NCBI GenBank assembly: GCA_016293615.1
Contig: JAEDDX010000056.1
Location: 1 to 16,756 of the forward strand
Source of the DNA: Acetatifactor sp.
GTDB lineage: Bacteria; Bacillota; Clostridia; Lachnospirales; Lachnospiraceae
DNA: 16,756 nt
Direction of reading: 5' to 3'
In this document: one piece after another, positions 1 through 6,498 of the stretch
How the letters are laid out: the number at the start of each line of letters is the position of its first letter
Position numbering within the stretch: the stretch's first letter is position 1
Translations under genes and position numbers: made by a program
Notes under the pieces: generated by a model
Database searches by the model: none
What the model was told of the DNA's origin: nothing
Seen by the model: only the letters and a program-made list of their open reading frames with translations

Positions 1-2
1 CG

Positions 3-260
3 CCCGGCGTTGAAAATGAGTACAGCATCAAAGGAATTCCCGCAGACCTGAGCATCGATGTTCCTATCTTCACATCGCGCATAAACAGTGACCTCAATGG
101 CTCGGAGTGCGCCCTGGCCCACATCGAAAACGGGAAGATTACCTTCACCGGCAAAGGACAGGAAGGAGAATCCAAAAAATATCTCTATCGCGGCTTCATG
201 AAGTTCTTCTATGTCAGGGAGCCTGCAAATGACCAGGGAAACAACGAAGCATCAGATTAA
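3..260 (+). CDS. Unknown protein, 3' end only
   Basis: An open frame runs in from the left edge and ends at a TAA (258-260), giving 85 residues with no start in the window. The visible part is mixed charged and beta-prone (for example IDVPIFTSRINSDLNG and IENGKITFTGKG) and has a short acidic polar tail. I do not recognise the family. Codon use is ordinary, with no internal stop, and a hairpin with a T-rich tail follows the stop, which supports a real gene end. It is transcribed towards the arsenic cluster (convergent) and shows no functional link to it. Confidence 0.7.
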   Translation, partial: PGVENEYSIKGIPADLSIDVPIFTSRINSDLNGSECALAHIENGKITFTGKGQEGESKKYLYRGFMKFFYVREPANDQGNNEASD

Positions 261-289
261 AAAAACCTTCACCAAGACAGAATACGCAT

Positions 290-330
290 AGCGGCCACCT
301 CACCGGGTGACCGCTGTATTGTTATTTATT
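290..330 (+). terminator. Rho-independent terminator, possibly bidirectional
   Basis: An imperfect inverted repeat pairs 290-299 (AGCGGCCACC) with 306-315 (GGTGACCGCT). There is one C-A mismatch on the + strand, which becomes a G-U pair on the - strand. The loop is 300-305. The + strand continues TGTATTGTTATTTATT, a T-rich tract. It lies between two convergent genes (stops at 260 and 351), so it most likely ends the + strand transcript and may also slow the - strand one. Confidence 0.6.
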
Positions 331-350
331 ATAAATTCTGCCAGGTACAG

Positions 351-1319
351 CTATAGAATAGCGTTAAATAGCCATCCGCTGAGAACAATCAGCAGTGTCA
401 CCGCGCCGAAGAAGATGCCGATGAGTTTCCAAGTCATCACCTTCTTGAGCATTGTTGCTTCCGGAAGTGAGAGACCGACAACCGCCATCATGAACGAAAT
501 GGCCGTGCCCAAGGCAACCCCTTTCTGAACGAACGCTTCGATAAGAGGGATTATTCCGGCAGTGTTGGAGTACATAGGCACTGCCAGCACTACCGCAAGA
601 GGAACTGTCCACCACTTTCCTGAACCCAGCGCACCGCTGAAAAAACCCTCGGGCACGAATCCGTGGATGCCGGCGCCAATGGCGATTCCGATGAACACAT
701 AGACAAGCACACCCTTGACTATGTCCCAGCTATCCTTGAGGATATTGGGCAGACGCTTCCAGAATGAAGTATTGTCCTTAATCCAGGCCTGAGTCTCGGC
801 CATGCTCTGCTGCTGGATCTGGATTACCCATGGCGACAGGAATCGTTCCAGACGAAATCGGCCCAGGACTATTCCGCCAATCGTACCCAGAAGAATGCCC
901 GACAGGACATATATTACAGTCACCTTGACCCCGAATGTGCCCAGAAACATTGCCACAGCCACCTCATTGACCAGCGGAGATGTGATCAGGAACGAGAATG
1001 TCACCCCCAGCGGAATGCCACCTTTGACGAAACCGATGAAAAGCGGAATGCTCGAGCACGAGCAGAATGGCGTGATGGCACCGAACAGCGACGCCAACAG
1101 GTAGTCCAGCCCATAGAGTTTGTGGCTCTGCAGAAAGTTCCTGAGCCTGTCAACGGGGAAATAGGCATTGATGATGCCCATCACTGCTGAAATCAGGAAC
1201 AGTAAGATGAGAATCTTCAGTGAACCGTTGAAGAAGAAATTGACGGCCTGTCCTATCTTCGTGGCTGAATCCAGACCGAAGATTCCATATACAAGCCAGT
1301 CTGCAAATGATTGTATCAT
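351..1319 (-). CDS. arsP: ArsP-type permease (organoarsenical/arsenite efflux family)
   Basis: A 322-residue polytopic inner-membrane protein of the ArsP_1/DUF318 permease family (PF03773). About eight hydrophobic segments are visible, near 33-51, 74-97, 105-127, 131-153, 200-222, 236-256, 268-285 and 298-318, with a polar loop at 160-198. The family signature FCSCSSIPLFIGF sits at 85-97 with Cys86 and Cys88. The matching motif of the second half, PMYSNTAGIIPLIEA, sits at 248-262, so the two-fold pseudo-repeat is intact. Family members export trivalent organoarsenicals; some relatives have been assigned to other metals, so the substrate is inferred from the arsenic context. It is the last gene of the cluster, 35 bp after the arsC remnant. 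Unlike its two upstream neighbours it is full length, so efflux may be the surviving function of this operon. It ends in TAG and converges on the terminator at 290-330. Confidence 0.85.
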   Translation of the reverse strand: MIQSFADWLVYGIFGLDSATKIGQAVNFFFNGSLKILILLFLISAVMGIINAYFPVDRLRNFLQSHKLYGLDYLLASLFGAITPFCSCSSIPLFIGFVKGGIPLGVTFSFLITSPLVNEVAVAMFLGTFGVKVTVIYVLSGILLGTIGGIVLGRFRLERFLSPWVIQIQQQSMAETQAWIKDNTSFWKRLPNILKDSWDIVKGVLVYVFIGIAIGAGIHGFVPEGFFSGALGSGKWWTVPLAVVLAVPMYSNTAGIIPLIEAFVQKGVALGTAISFMMAVVGLSLPEATMLKKVMTWKLIGIFFGAVTLLIVLSGWLFNAIL

Positions 1320-1354
1320 AGTATTCAGAATATATAATTAATTGAGTAGTAAGA

Positions 1355-1672
1355 TTATAAGTTATTTCTATTGATTTCGGTCAAGTAGAAATCCTGCATC
1401 TTCAGCCTGATTTCGTCACGCACTCTGCGGAATTCTGCAATAATCTCTTCATCTGTTCCAGTGAACGCATCGGGATCATCAAAGCCAATGTGCATACGCT
1501 TCCCCACTTTACCGGAAAACATAGGACAGGACTCATTTGCTCCTCCGCAAACTGTGATTACGAAATCCCAATCCTGGTCAATAAACCTGTCTATGTGCTT
1601 TGGATAATGAGTGCTGATGTCTATGCCTATTTCAGACATTACCTTTATTCCCAGAGGATGAACCCCTTCACA
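1355..1672 (-). pseudogene. arsC: arsC remnant: LMW-phosphatase-type arsenate reductase lacking its catalytic N-terminus
   Basis: The open frame from ATG 1639 gives 94 residues that match the back two thirds of thioredoxin-coupled arsenate reductase. EIGIDISTHYPKHIDRF, the redox pair spaced as in VCGGANESC, and the late Asp-Pro region GFDDPDAFTGTDEEI are all present. The family is about 130-140 residues and begins with the CX5R nucleophile loop, which is absent. Reading the same frame upstream of the ATG gives CEGVHPLGIKV and then a TGA at 1673-1675. EGVHPLGIKVMSEIGID is normal internal ArsC sequence, so the homology continues to about 1667-1672 and then stops abruptly inside arsF. The ATG at 1639 is therefore an internal methionine. 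Without Cys-X5-Arg the product cannot reduce arsenate by the known mechanism. A misassembly could look the same. Confidence 0.8.
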
Positions 1673-1881
1673 TCATCTGAAAAATCATTCTCCAGAACTT
1701 CTGCGACTACAGCGTCAATTGCCTTGCAGGTCGCGCAACGCTGTGCAGCGTGGAATATGAACACCTCGACTGCCGCATCCGAGTTGGTTTCAGAAGTTGA
1801 TTCCGTAGATTTCTGAGCATTCCTGCTGCCGCATCCCATCAGCGAAAGCAGAACGATTCCGATTGCAAATAAGCGTTTCAT
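1645..1881 (-). pseudogene. arsF: Truncated ArsF-family lipoprotein (nitroarsenical reductase partner)
   Basis: Seventy-eight residues begin with a lipoprotein signal peptide. The hydrophobic run at 4-16 ends in LMGC, so Cys17 would be lipidated. A polar linker and a thioredoxin-like start, VEVFIFHAAQRCATCKAID, follow, with a CXXC at 49-52. This matches the ArsF family found next to ArsE in Bacteroides ars operons, where members are about twice as long. The last six residues (GFILWE) are arsC sequence read in the wrong frame. The true homology therefore ends near residue 70 (about 1672-1680), after which arsC begins. An in-place deletion has removed the ArsF C-terminal half, the ArsC N-terminus and whatever lay between (an ArsG permease in some relatives). 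The start lies 3 bp after the arsE stop, so the front is intact and co-transcribed. Confidence 0.75.
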
Positions 1882-1884
1882 GTG

Positions 1885-2124
1885 CTAAAGAGATTTCAGA
1901 ATTGACGATATTTCCTCTACCGTGAGAACCTTGCCGACTGAGAGCACCTTCTCATCTACCACGAGGGCCGGAGTGCGCATGATTCCATACGAGATGATCT
2001 TCTCGATGTCGGTAACTTCTTCTACACTTGCATTGATACCCATAGCTTTTACAGCTTCTTCTGCGTTTTTTGTCAGTGTTGCACACGTGCTGCAACAGCC
2101 TGTTCCCAATACTTTGATTTCCAT
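1885..2124 (-). CDS. arsE: ArsE-like small thioredoxin-fold redox protein
   Basis: A 79-residue protein of the TM0996/MTH895 glutaredoxin-like (thioredoxin_3) family. The N-terminal strand MEIKVLGTG leads into CCSTC, giving a CXXC at Cys11-Cys14 with an extra Cys10. The cis-proline site is RTPALVVDEKVLSVG at about 50-64, and a C-terminal helix follows. Length is typical and the protein appears complete and cytoplasmic. In Bacteroides ars operons this protein sits beside ArsF and is implicated in thiol-dependent handling of arsenicals. Here its partner is truncated, so it may be orphaned. A GTTCG-N8-CGAAC repeat at 2151-2168 lies just upstream of its start, suggesting direct control by ArsR independent of the upstream gene. 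Confidence 0.8.
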   Translation of the reverse strand: MEIKVLGTGCCSTCATLTKNAEEAVKAMGINASVEEVTDIEKIISYGIMRTPALVVDEKVLSVGKVLTVEEISSILKSL

Positions 2125-2150
2125 TTCTTATATTGTTTTATTTGTTTGTA

Positions 2151-2168
2151 GTTCGTAGAATAGCGAAC
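2151..2168 (-). promoter_or_regulatory. Second putative ArsR operator, upstream of arsE
   Basis: GTTCG (2151-2155), an 8-nt spacer, and CGAAC (2164-2168), followed on the + strand by AT. Arms, spacing and trailing AT match the repeat at the arsR promoter (2573-2592), while the spacer sequences differ. It begins 27 bp upstream of the arsE start codon. I do not see a convincing TAnnTTTG here, so the promoter itself is uncertain. Confidence 0.55.
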
Positions 2169-2178
2169 ATATTCTGTC

Positions 2179-2200
2179 AAAAAAGAGGGACCGCAGTCCC
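2179..2200 (-). terminator. Rho-independent terminator after arsR
   Basis: On the - strand GGGAC, loop TGCG, GTCCC (2187-2200) is followed by TCTTTTTT. The short GC-only stem and six-T run form a standard terminator immediately after the arsR stop (2206-2208). It separates arsR from the structural ars genes and fits with a second operator just downstream. Confidence 0.65.
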
Positions 2201-2205
2201 CTGTC

Positions 2206-2559
2206 CTAGTCGCATCCGCATTTGCACTCACAATCATCGGGTTGTCTCTTCCTGTTGCAAGGACACTTGGCAATGAACTCCTCAAACAGCAGCTTGCACT
2301 CTCTCCAATTATCCTGATCTATGCAATAACGGGTTCGAAGGCCATCTATCTCACCTTTTATCAATCCAGCCTCCTTAAGTTCCGACAGATGCTGAGAGCA
2401 GGTAGCCTTGGCAATAGGCAGTTTCTCGTGCAACTGACCGAAGAAGCATTCATCCTGTGCCGCAAGAAACTCCATTATAGCTATTCTCGCCGGATTGCCC
2501 AAGGCCTTGGCGTATCTTGCCAGACGTTCCTGTTTATATGTGTACTCTTTCTCTGACAT
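2206..2559 (-). CDS. arsR: ArsR-family arsenic-responsive repressor
   Basis: A winged-helix repressor of the ArsR/SmtB family, 117 residues from the chosen start (MSEKEYTYKQERL). The core is ALGNPARIAIMEFLA, then the recognition helix AKATCSQHLSELKEAGLI, then the beta wing with GEIDGLRTRYCID. The C-terminal tail is unusually rich in cysteine (CPC, CECKCGC), giving six thiols in the last twenty residues and a plausible arsenite site. An in-frame ATG at 2605-2607 would extend the protein by 16 residues, but it lies upstream of the -7 promoter element at 2578-2585, so 2559 is the likely start. The first gene of the cluster, it probably represses itself and arsE through matching inverted repeats. 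Confidence 0.9.
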   Translation of the reverse strand: MSEKEYTYKQERLARYAKALGNPARIAIMEFLAAQDECFFGQLHEKLPIAKATCSQHLSELKEAGLIKGEIDGLRTRYCIDQDNWRECKLLFEEFIAKCPCNRKRQPDDCECKCGCD

Positions 2560-2564
2560 ATCAA

Positions 2565-2607
2565 ATGTTCTTGTTCGCAAAGATACGAACATAATTTTAA
2601 TAAACAA
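2565..2607 (-). promoter_or_regulatory. arsR promoter with overlapping ArsR operator
   Basis: On the - strand TTG (2605-2607), 19 nt, TATCTTTG (2578-2585) fits the Bacteroidota sigma-ABfr consensus. The -7 element is framed exactly by GTTCG and CGAAC (2573-2577 and 2586-2590). A second outer pair, ATGTTC at 2565-2570 and GAACAT at 2587-2592, overlaps it. A dimeric repressor bound here would block the -7 element. The leader to the ATG at 2559 is only about a dozen bases and has no Shine-Dalgarno sequence. Confidence 0.7.
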
Positions 2608-2699
2608 TACTTCTTTAATTTTTCATATTCGAATGCGGCAGCATTAAAAGTCGACTCAAATCGGCATATCGTAATCCCCGGATTTATTATATTTCAGAT

Positions 2700-4031
2700 T
2701 TACATATATGTATCAAGGAATGACTCATCAAGTAGGAATGGTATCACCCCAACGTACGTTATACCAGTCTCATCTGTCGTTGCTTTCTGATTACCTCCAA
2801 GGATTACGATTTTTCGGAAGAAATCTTTTGCGTGATACAGAGACGTGAGTTCCTGTTCTTTCTTTTCCGGATTACCAAGTTCAAGCGCTGATTGGATGTA
2901 AACCTTCTGAGAGCCTTTATTGACCACAAAGTCAATCTCATGAAGAGACTGGGTCTTCTTGCCATCGACCACTTTGTTAATGGCCACGACCCCCACATCG
3001 ACCGAATATCCTCTAAAGATCAACTCATTGTAAATAATATTTTCAATTATGTGGGAACGCTCAATCTGTCTGAAGTTCAGTTCTGCATTACGCAGTCCGA
3101 TATCTGTTGCGTAATACTTGTTCGGATATTCGAAGTACTTCTTGCCTTTCACATCATATCTGGCGACTTTGGAAAGCAGGTATGCATCCATCAGGTAATC
3201 GACATACAACTTGACAGTATGATCTGATGTATTCTTCTGGAGATTGCTTGACACGGCATTGCTCAGATTCTTCATGTTGGAAAGCGAGCCGATTGAGGAA
3301 TACAGTTCGTCCAGCAAAGCTTCAAGGATTACATCGTCATTGAGTTTATACCTTTCGACAATGTCCTGAAGATACACCTTCTTATGGAGGTCCTTGAGAT
3401 ACTTGCGCTTTTCGGCTTCATCCGGCTCCGTTACTGCCAGGGGCATACCACCATGTTGTATATACTCTTCCAGGGCATCCGTTTTTTCCATCTCAAAAGC
3501 ATTGTAGAACTCCCGGAACGACAAAGGGTACACCTTGATTTCGGAACCTCGGTCTCTGAAGTTCGTGACAATATCGGACGAAAGCATCCTTGAATTGCTG
3601 CCGGTGACATAGATATCAAGATTTTTGTAGTCTTTGAGGTCATTCAGCACATCATAGAAGGTTATGTTAAGCGACGGATCGTTCTTATCCGTGACTATAC
3701 TTTCATCTATGTCGGGATTCTTGACAGAGAGGCACAACTGAATCTCATCAATGAACACATAGTATTTTCTTGCAGGGTCAGAGGCCTTGGAGAGAATATA
3801 ATCCTGCAAAGCAATCGGATTCCTGTATTTGGCATTGCTCTTCTTCTCAAGACTGAGTTCTATGATGTCAGACTCGTTGACACCTTCTGACAACAACACC
3901 CCTTTGTAGAGTTCAGAAAGCAAATATGATTTGCCGCATCTTCGAAGTCCTGTGATGATTTTTACCTTACCATTCCAGCGCTTTGCGATGACTTGATTGA
4001 CGTAATGATCTCGTTTGATAACCATAATCAA
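2700..4031 (-). CDS. AAA_14/DUF4143 ATPase
   Basis: A 443-residue ATPase of the common Bacteroidota type with an AAA_14 N-terminal domain and a DUF4143 C-terminal domain. Walker A is GLRRCGKS at 28-35, Walker B is YYVFIDEIQ at 90-98, and a sensor-like YVTGSNSRML follows. The C-terminal part has IIENIIYNEL and HEIDFVVNKGSQKVYIQSALEL. This is the restriction-endonuclease-like fold, but Gln and Ser replace the usual E-x-K pair, so the nuclease site looks degenerate. The cellular role of the family is unknown. The start could equally be Met3 (4025). It is monocistronic, divergent from the lysis cassette, and preceded by TTCACT/AGTGAA repeats that overlap its probable promoter. Confidence 0.85.
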   Translation of the reverse strand: MIMVIKRDHYVNQVIAKRWNGKVKIITGLRRCGKSYLLSELYKGVLLSEGVNESDIIELSLEKKSNAKYRNPIALQDYILSKASDPARKYYVFIDEIQLCLSVKNPDIDESIVTDKNDPSLNITFYDVLNDLKDYKNLDIYVTGSNSRMLSSDIVTNFRDRGSEIKVYPLSFREFYNAFEMEKTDALEEYIQHGGMPLAVTEPDEAEKRKYLKDLHKKVYLQDIVERYKLNDDVILEALLDELYSSIGSLSNMKNLSNAVSSNLQKNTSDHTVKLYVDYLMDAYLLSKVARYDVKGKKYFEYPNKYYATDIGLRNAELNFRQIERSHIIENIIYNELIFRGYSVDVGVVAINKVVDGKKTQSLHEIDFVVNKGSQKVYIQSALELGNPEKKEQELTSLYHAKDFFRKIVILGGNQKATTDETGITYVGVIPFLLDESFLDTYM

Positions 4032-4039
4032 AATTTCTT

Positions 4040-4082
4040 TTCACTGCGAATTTAGTGAATTTTTCACTTTCTTCGTACTAAA
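4040..4082 (-). promoter_or_regulatory. Operator-like repeats at the DUF4143 ATPase promoter
   Basis: On the + strand TTCACT occurs at 4040-4045 and 4063-4068, exactly 23 bp apart. Each is followed 14 bp later by its inverse: AGTGAA at 4054-4059, and the weaker ACTAAA at 4077-4082. The - strand sequence TAAATTCG (4047-4054), one base off TAnnTTTG, lies between the first two arms. The layout suggests autoregulation. Confidence 0.45.
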
Positions 4083-4225
4083 ATATGAATTTTCAAATTT
4101 CGTTCAATCATCAGATACATGGGAGAATGTAACTGCCATTAAGGAATCTGATAAAATTATACCTAAAGCAATACTTTATATAAAGATTTCCATATCATTA
4201 TCATACAACATATTAAAATAATTTG

Positions 4226-4233
4226 TATATTTG
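4226..4233 (+). promoter_or_regulatory. Bacteroidota -7 element for the lysis cassette
   Basis: TATATTTG matches TAnnTTTG, but no clear TTG lies 19-21 bp upstream. Transcription would start near 4240 and give a leader of about 50 nt that is rich in A and C (CCTTAACCTAAACTTTAACT) before the ATG at 4292. The 4100-4225 stretch upstream is AT-rich, with no other signal seen. Confidence 0.45.
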
Positions 4234-4291
4234 TAAAGCAATAGTTTTGAAGACAATAACAAACCTTACCTTAACCTAAACTTTAACTACT

Positions 4292-4972
4292 ATGAAGTAC
4301 ATTCCTTCAATCGCCTTCGAGGAGATGTCAGGCTCCGCAAAAGGTGTGACCGCAGCCAAGACTCGCGGTCGCAAGTACATCCGCAACCGCGGATACGGCG
4401 GTTCAACCAGAACCGAGTTCCAGGCTTCAGTAAAGAGCGTGTTCAAGCAGCTCTCTCAGTCTTGGAAAGCACTTACCAACGCCCAGATCCTTGCATGGAA
4501 CAAGCTCGCTCAGTCTCAGGCCGGCCGCAGTGTCCTGGGCACCAGTTCAAAGATCTCCGGAGCCAACCTCTTTATGAGGCTCAACTACTGGATCGTCTTC
4601 TGCGGCGGGGATGCTCTCGCAAACCCTCCTGAGCTCGTTGGAGTCGAGTCTCCTGGCGAGGCTGTCATCTCCCTCACCGCCGAGAAGTTCACCTTCGAAC
4701 TCGAGCAGGTCCCTGCAGCTGCAGCAGACCTCCGTCTGGTCGTATGCGCATCTGCTCCTCAGGGCAACGGAATCACCCGTGCCTACAGCAAGGCCGCAGT
4801 AATCGGAGGACCTTTCGCAGTCGAAGCAGCAGAGATTGACATCAAAGCTGCTTACGAGACCAAGAACGGCACTCCTACCGCTGCTGCTCCGAAGGTATTC
4901 ATGAAGTACTTCTTCGTGAACACCAAGACCGGAGAGAAGTCAGGCGAGATGATGGCCATTGCAAGGCTCTAG
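4292..4972 (+). CDS. Hypothetical protein heading a phage-like lysis cassette
   Basis: A 226-residue soluble protein. The first 80 residues are basic and have the pattern SGSAKGVTAAKTRGRKYIRN, then FKQLSQSWKALTNAQILAWN. This resembles N-terminal domains of DUF6266-like and other phage-associated Bacteroidota proteins (G-x-V-x-x-x-R-G-x-x-Y-x-R, then W-x-x-L-T-x-x-Q-x-x-A-W-N). The match is by eye only. Residues 105-226 are beta-prone and alanine-rich, with a threonine/lysine-rich end. Codon use is strongly biased to C- and G-ending codons, far more than in the flanking genes, suggesting high expression or a different origin. It precedes holin-like, endolysin and DUF6808-like genes on the same strand and is separated from them by a strong hairpin. 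A structural or adhesin-like role is possible but unproven. Confidence 0.75.
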   Translation: MKYIPSIAFEEMSGSAKGVTAAKTRGRKYIRNRGYGGSTRTEFQASVKSVFKQLSQSWKALTNAQILAWNKLAQSQAGRSVLGTSSKISGANLFMRLNYWIVFCGGDALANPPELVGVESPGEAVISLTAEKFTFELEQVPAAAADLRLVVCASAPQGNGITRAYSKAAVIGGPFAVEAAEIDIKAAYETKNGTPTAAAPKVFMKYFFVNTKTGEKSGEMMAIARL

Positions 4973-5015
4973 CCGGGGCAACCATCAATCACTACCTAAA
5001 CCTAACCTATGAACC

Positions 5016-5047
5016 AGCCCCATCCTGCAGCGATGCAAGATGGGGCT
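5016..5047 (+). terminator. Strong GCGA-capped hairpin between cassette genes (attenuator or partial terminator)
   Basis: AGCCCCATC (5016-5024) pairs perfectly with GATGGGGCT (5039-5047). Inside, a C-A mismatch is followed by TGCA pairing with TGCA around the loop GCGA (5030-5033), a GNRA-type tetraloop. Only CTTTCG follows, so the T-tract is weak and read-through to the gene at 5069 is likely. A 15-codon ORF (ATG 5009-5011, TAA 5054-5056) spans the whole hairpin and starts in a C/A-rich context like that of the 4292 gene. It could be a leader peptide. Confidence 0.55.
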
Positions 5048-5068
5048 CTTTCGTAAAACTTCATCATT

Positions 5069-5437
5069 ATGACACCCGAAAACATCATCCAACTCATATC
5101 CCTTCTTCTCGGTGGAGGAGGTCTCATCACCCTCTTTCTCATAACCGAGCGGAAGACCAAAGCCCAGATGGAGAACACCGCTCAGGCGATAGCCGAGTGG
5201 CAGAAGATTGTAGAACGCAGCCATCAGGACCTCAAAGAGGCAAAGGAACGAGCAAAGGAATTGCAGGACCTGTATCTGGTCCAGTTCGACATCAACACCA
5301 AACTCCGCAAGGAACTTGACGAGAAGAACACCAAGATTGCAGTCCTCTCGCTCCTGCGCTGCCGCAAGCTCAAATGCATAGACCGCGAGCCGCCTTACGG
5401 CTCTGAAGTGGAAAAGGAGGCGGCAAATGAACAGTAA
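5069..5437 (+). CDS. Holin-like membrane/coiled-coil protein
   Basis: A 122-residue protein with one N-terminal membrane segment (about 6-25, ISLLLGGGGLITLFLI). A charged helical region at 28-90 (EWQKIVERSHQDLKEAKERAKELQ) is very likely a coiled coil. A basic tail follows with two cysteines in RCRKLKCIDREPP (97-109). Size and topology suit a small inner-membrane protein encoded just before an endolysin, so a holin or holin-regulator role is inferred from position. No family is recognised. It overlaps the endolysin gene by 11 bp, so the two are translationally coupled. The start was chosen as the first ATG after the hairpin. Confidence 0.75.
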   Translation: MTPENIIQLISLLLGGGGLITLFLITERKTKAQMENTAQAIAEWQKIVERSHQDLKEAKERAKELQDLYLVQFDINTKLRKELDEKNTKIAVLSLLRCRKLKCIDREPPYGSEVEKEAANEQ

Positions 5438-5870
5438 CGACCGAATCAGCCTGAACTTCTGCTACTCCGAGTTCACGGCCAGCAAGATTGCAGAAGGATT
5501 CCACATCGACAACAGCATCCCATCAGAGTATGTCAGGCTGAACATACACGCTCTTGTCACTCTTCTTCTCCAGCCGCTTCGCGCAGCTTGCGGCCACGCA
5601 CTGAAGGTCAACTCAGGCTACCGCTGCAAGAAACTCAACGACCTTGTCGGAGGCGCCACAAACAGTCAGCACATAAAAGGCCAAGCGGCAGACATAGCCA
5701 GCGATGCTCCAATCCGCCTTGCACAGATTGTGATTGACAGAGGACTTGACTTTGACCAGATGATCCTGTACCCAAACTTCATCCACCTCAGCTACACCCT
5801 CGAGAGGCCGAACCGCAAACAGATACTCTATAGTAAAGACTACTACGGACCTAAACTCCAAACGCTATGA
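5427..5870 (+). CDS. Peptidase M15-type endolysin (D-Ala-D-Ala carboxypeptidase-like)
   Basis: A 147-residue single-domain zinc peptidase of the Peptidase_M15_3 family (PF08291), known from phage endolysins and related gut Bacteroidales cassettes. It opens with NFCYSEFTASKIA. VNSGYRCKKLN (61-71) supplies the conserved Arg, SQHIKGQAADI (80-90) supplies His82 and Asp89, and FIHLSY (118-123) supplies His120. These are the expected H-D-H metal ligands, so the enzyme looks active and would cut peptide bonds in peptidoglycan stems. There is no signal peptide, so release to the wall needs a holin-like partner, plausibly the overlapping upstream gene. The next gene starts in an ATGA overlap. Confidence 0.88.
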   Translation: MNSNDRISLNFCYSEFTASKIAEGFHIDNSIPSEYVRLNIHALVTLLLQPLRAACGHALKVNSGYRCKKLNDLVGGATNSQHIKGQAADIASDAPIRLAQIVIDRGLDFDQMILYPNFIHLSYTLERPNRKQILYSKDYYGPKLQTL

Positions 5871-6400
5871 ACATCAAAGACGACACAATCCAATATTTTC
5901 TCAAAATCATAACCCTCGTTTTCGGAATCCTACTGCTTTTCAACATTGTCAACGCAGTAGGTTACTTCGTTAATGAGCATAGAAACGCCCATCCCAGCGA
6001 GATGAAAGTCAAAGTGGACACCTTGTTCGTCTATGACACCATCTTCATAGAAAAGCCCGTAATCAATAAAGTGGAGATAATCGACACTCTCCTGCTACCG
6101 GTTCCAGTCACCGACACCCTGATGCTGCACGATACAGTCTTTGTCCACCTCCCAATAGAACAACGCCAATACTCAGACCCTCGCTACACCGCCTGGGTCT
6201 CCGGCTATCGGCCCCAGCTCGACAGCATCCTAATCTACCAGAGAACCGAATACATCACAAAAGAGATCAAGACGGTCACCAAGCCCAAGCGCTGGAGATT
6301 AGGACTTCAGGCAGGGTATGGAGTCTCTCTGCACAACGGTCAGCTCTTCCCTGCCCCGTATATTGGTGTGGGACTCTCCTACTCCATCATCAATTGGTAG
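5867..6400 (+). CDS. DUF6808-like membrane-anchored periplasmic protein, spanin-like layout
   Basis: A 177-residue protein with one N-terminal membrane segment (about 11-35). The following beta-rich region repeats a Val/Asp-Thr motif (VDTLFVYDTIFI, IIDTLLLPVPV, TDTLMLHDTVFVHLP). Next come YSDPRYTAWVSGYRPQLDSI (138-157 region), which I associate with DUF6808 proteins of Bacteroidales phages, and a basic stretch KPKRW. The C-terminus (LGLQAGYGVSL and APYIGVGLSYSIINW) looks like two amphipathic outer-membrane strands ending in an aromatic residue. An inner-membrane helix plus an outer-membrane-like end, encoded directly after an endolysin, suggests an envelope-spanning or spanin-like function. 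This is inference. ATGA overlap with the endolysin gene makes it part of the same operon. Confidence 0.8.
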   Translation: MNIKDDTIQYFLKIITLVFGILLLFNIVNAVGYFVNEHRNAHPSEMKVKVDTLFVYDTIFIEKPVINKVEIIDTLLLPVPVTDTLMLHDTVFVHLPIEQRQYSDPRYTAWVSGYRPQLDSILIYQRTEYITKEIKTVTKPKRWRLGLQAGYGVSLHNGQLFPAPYIGVGLSYSIINW

Positions 6401-6498
6401 TTTACTTCACTTGCCAAACATACCAGGAGTTTCCACAGATTTCCTGCAAGTAAGAAGCAAGAAGAACAAGAGACTGGGACTCTTCACAAGATATTTTG

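Noticed and set aside
2560..2607. Longer ArsR start (MFIKIM...) at 2607
   Set aside because: The ATG lies upstream of the -7 element TATCTTTG at 2578-2585, so it would not be transcribed from that promoter, and the extra residues have no family match.
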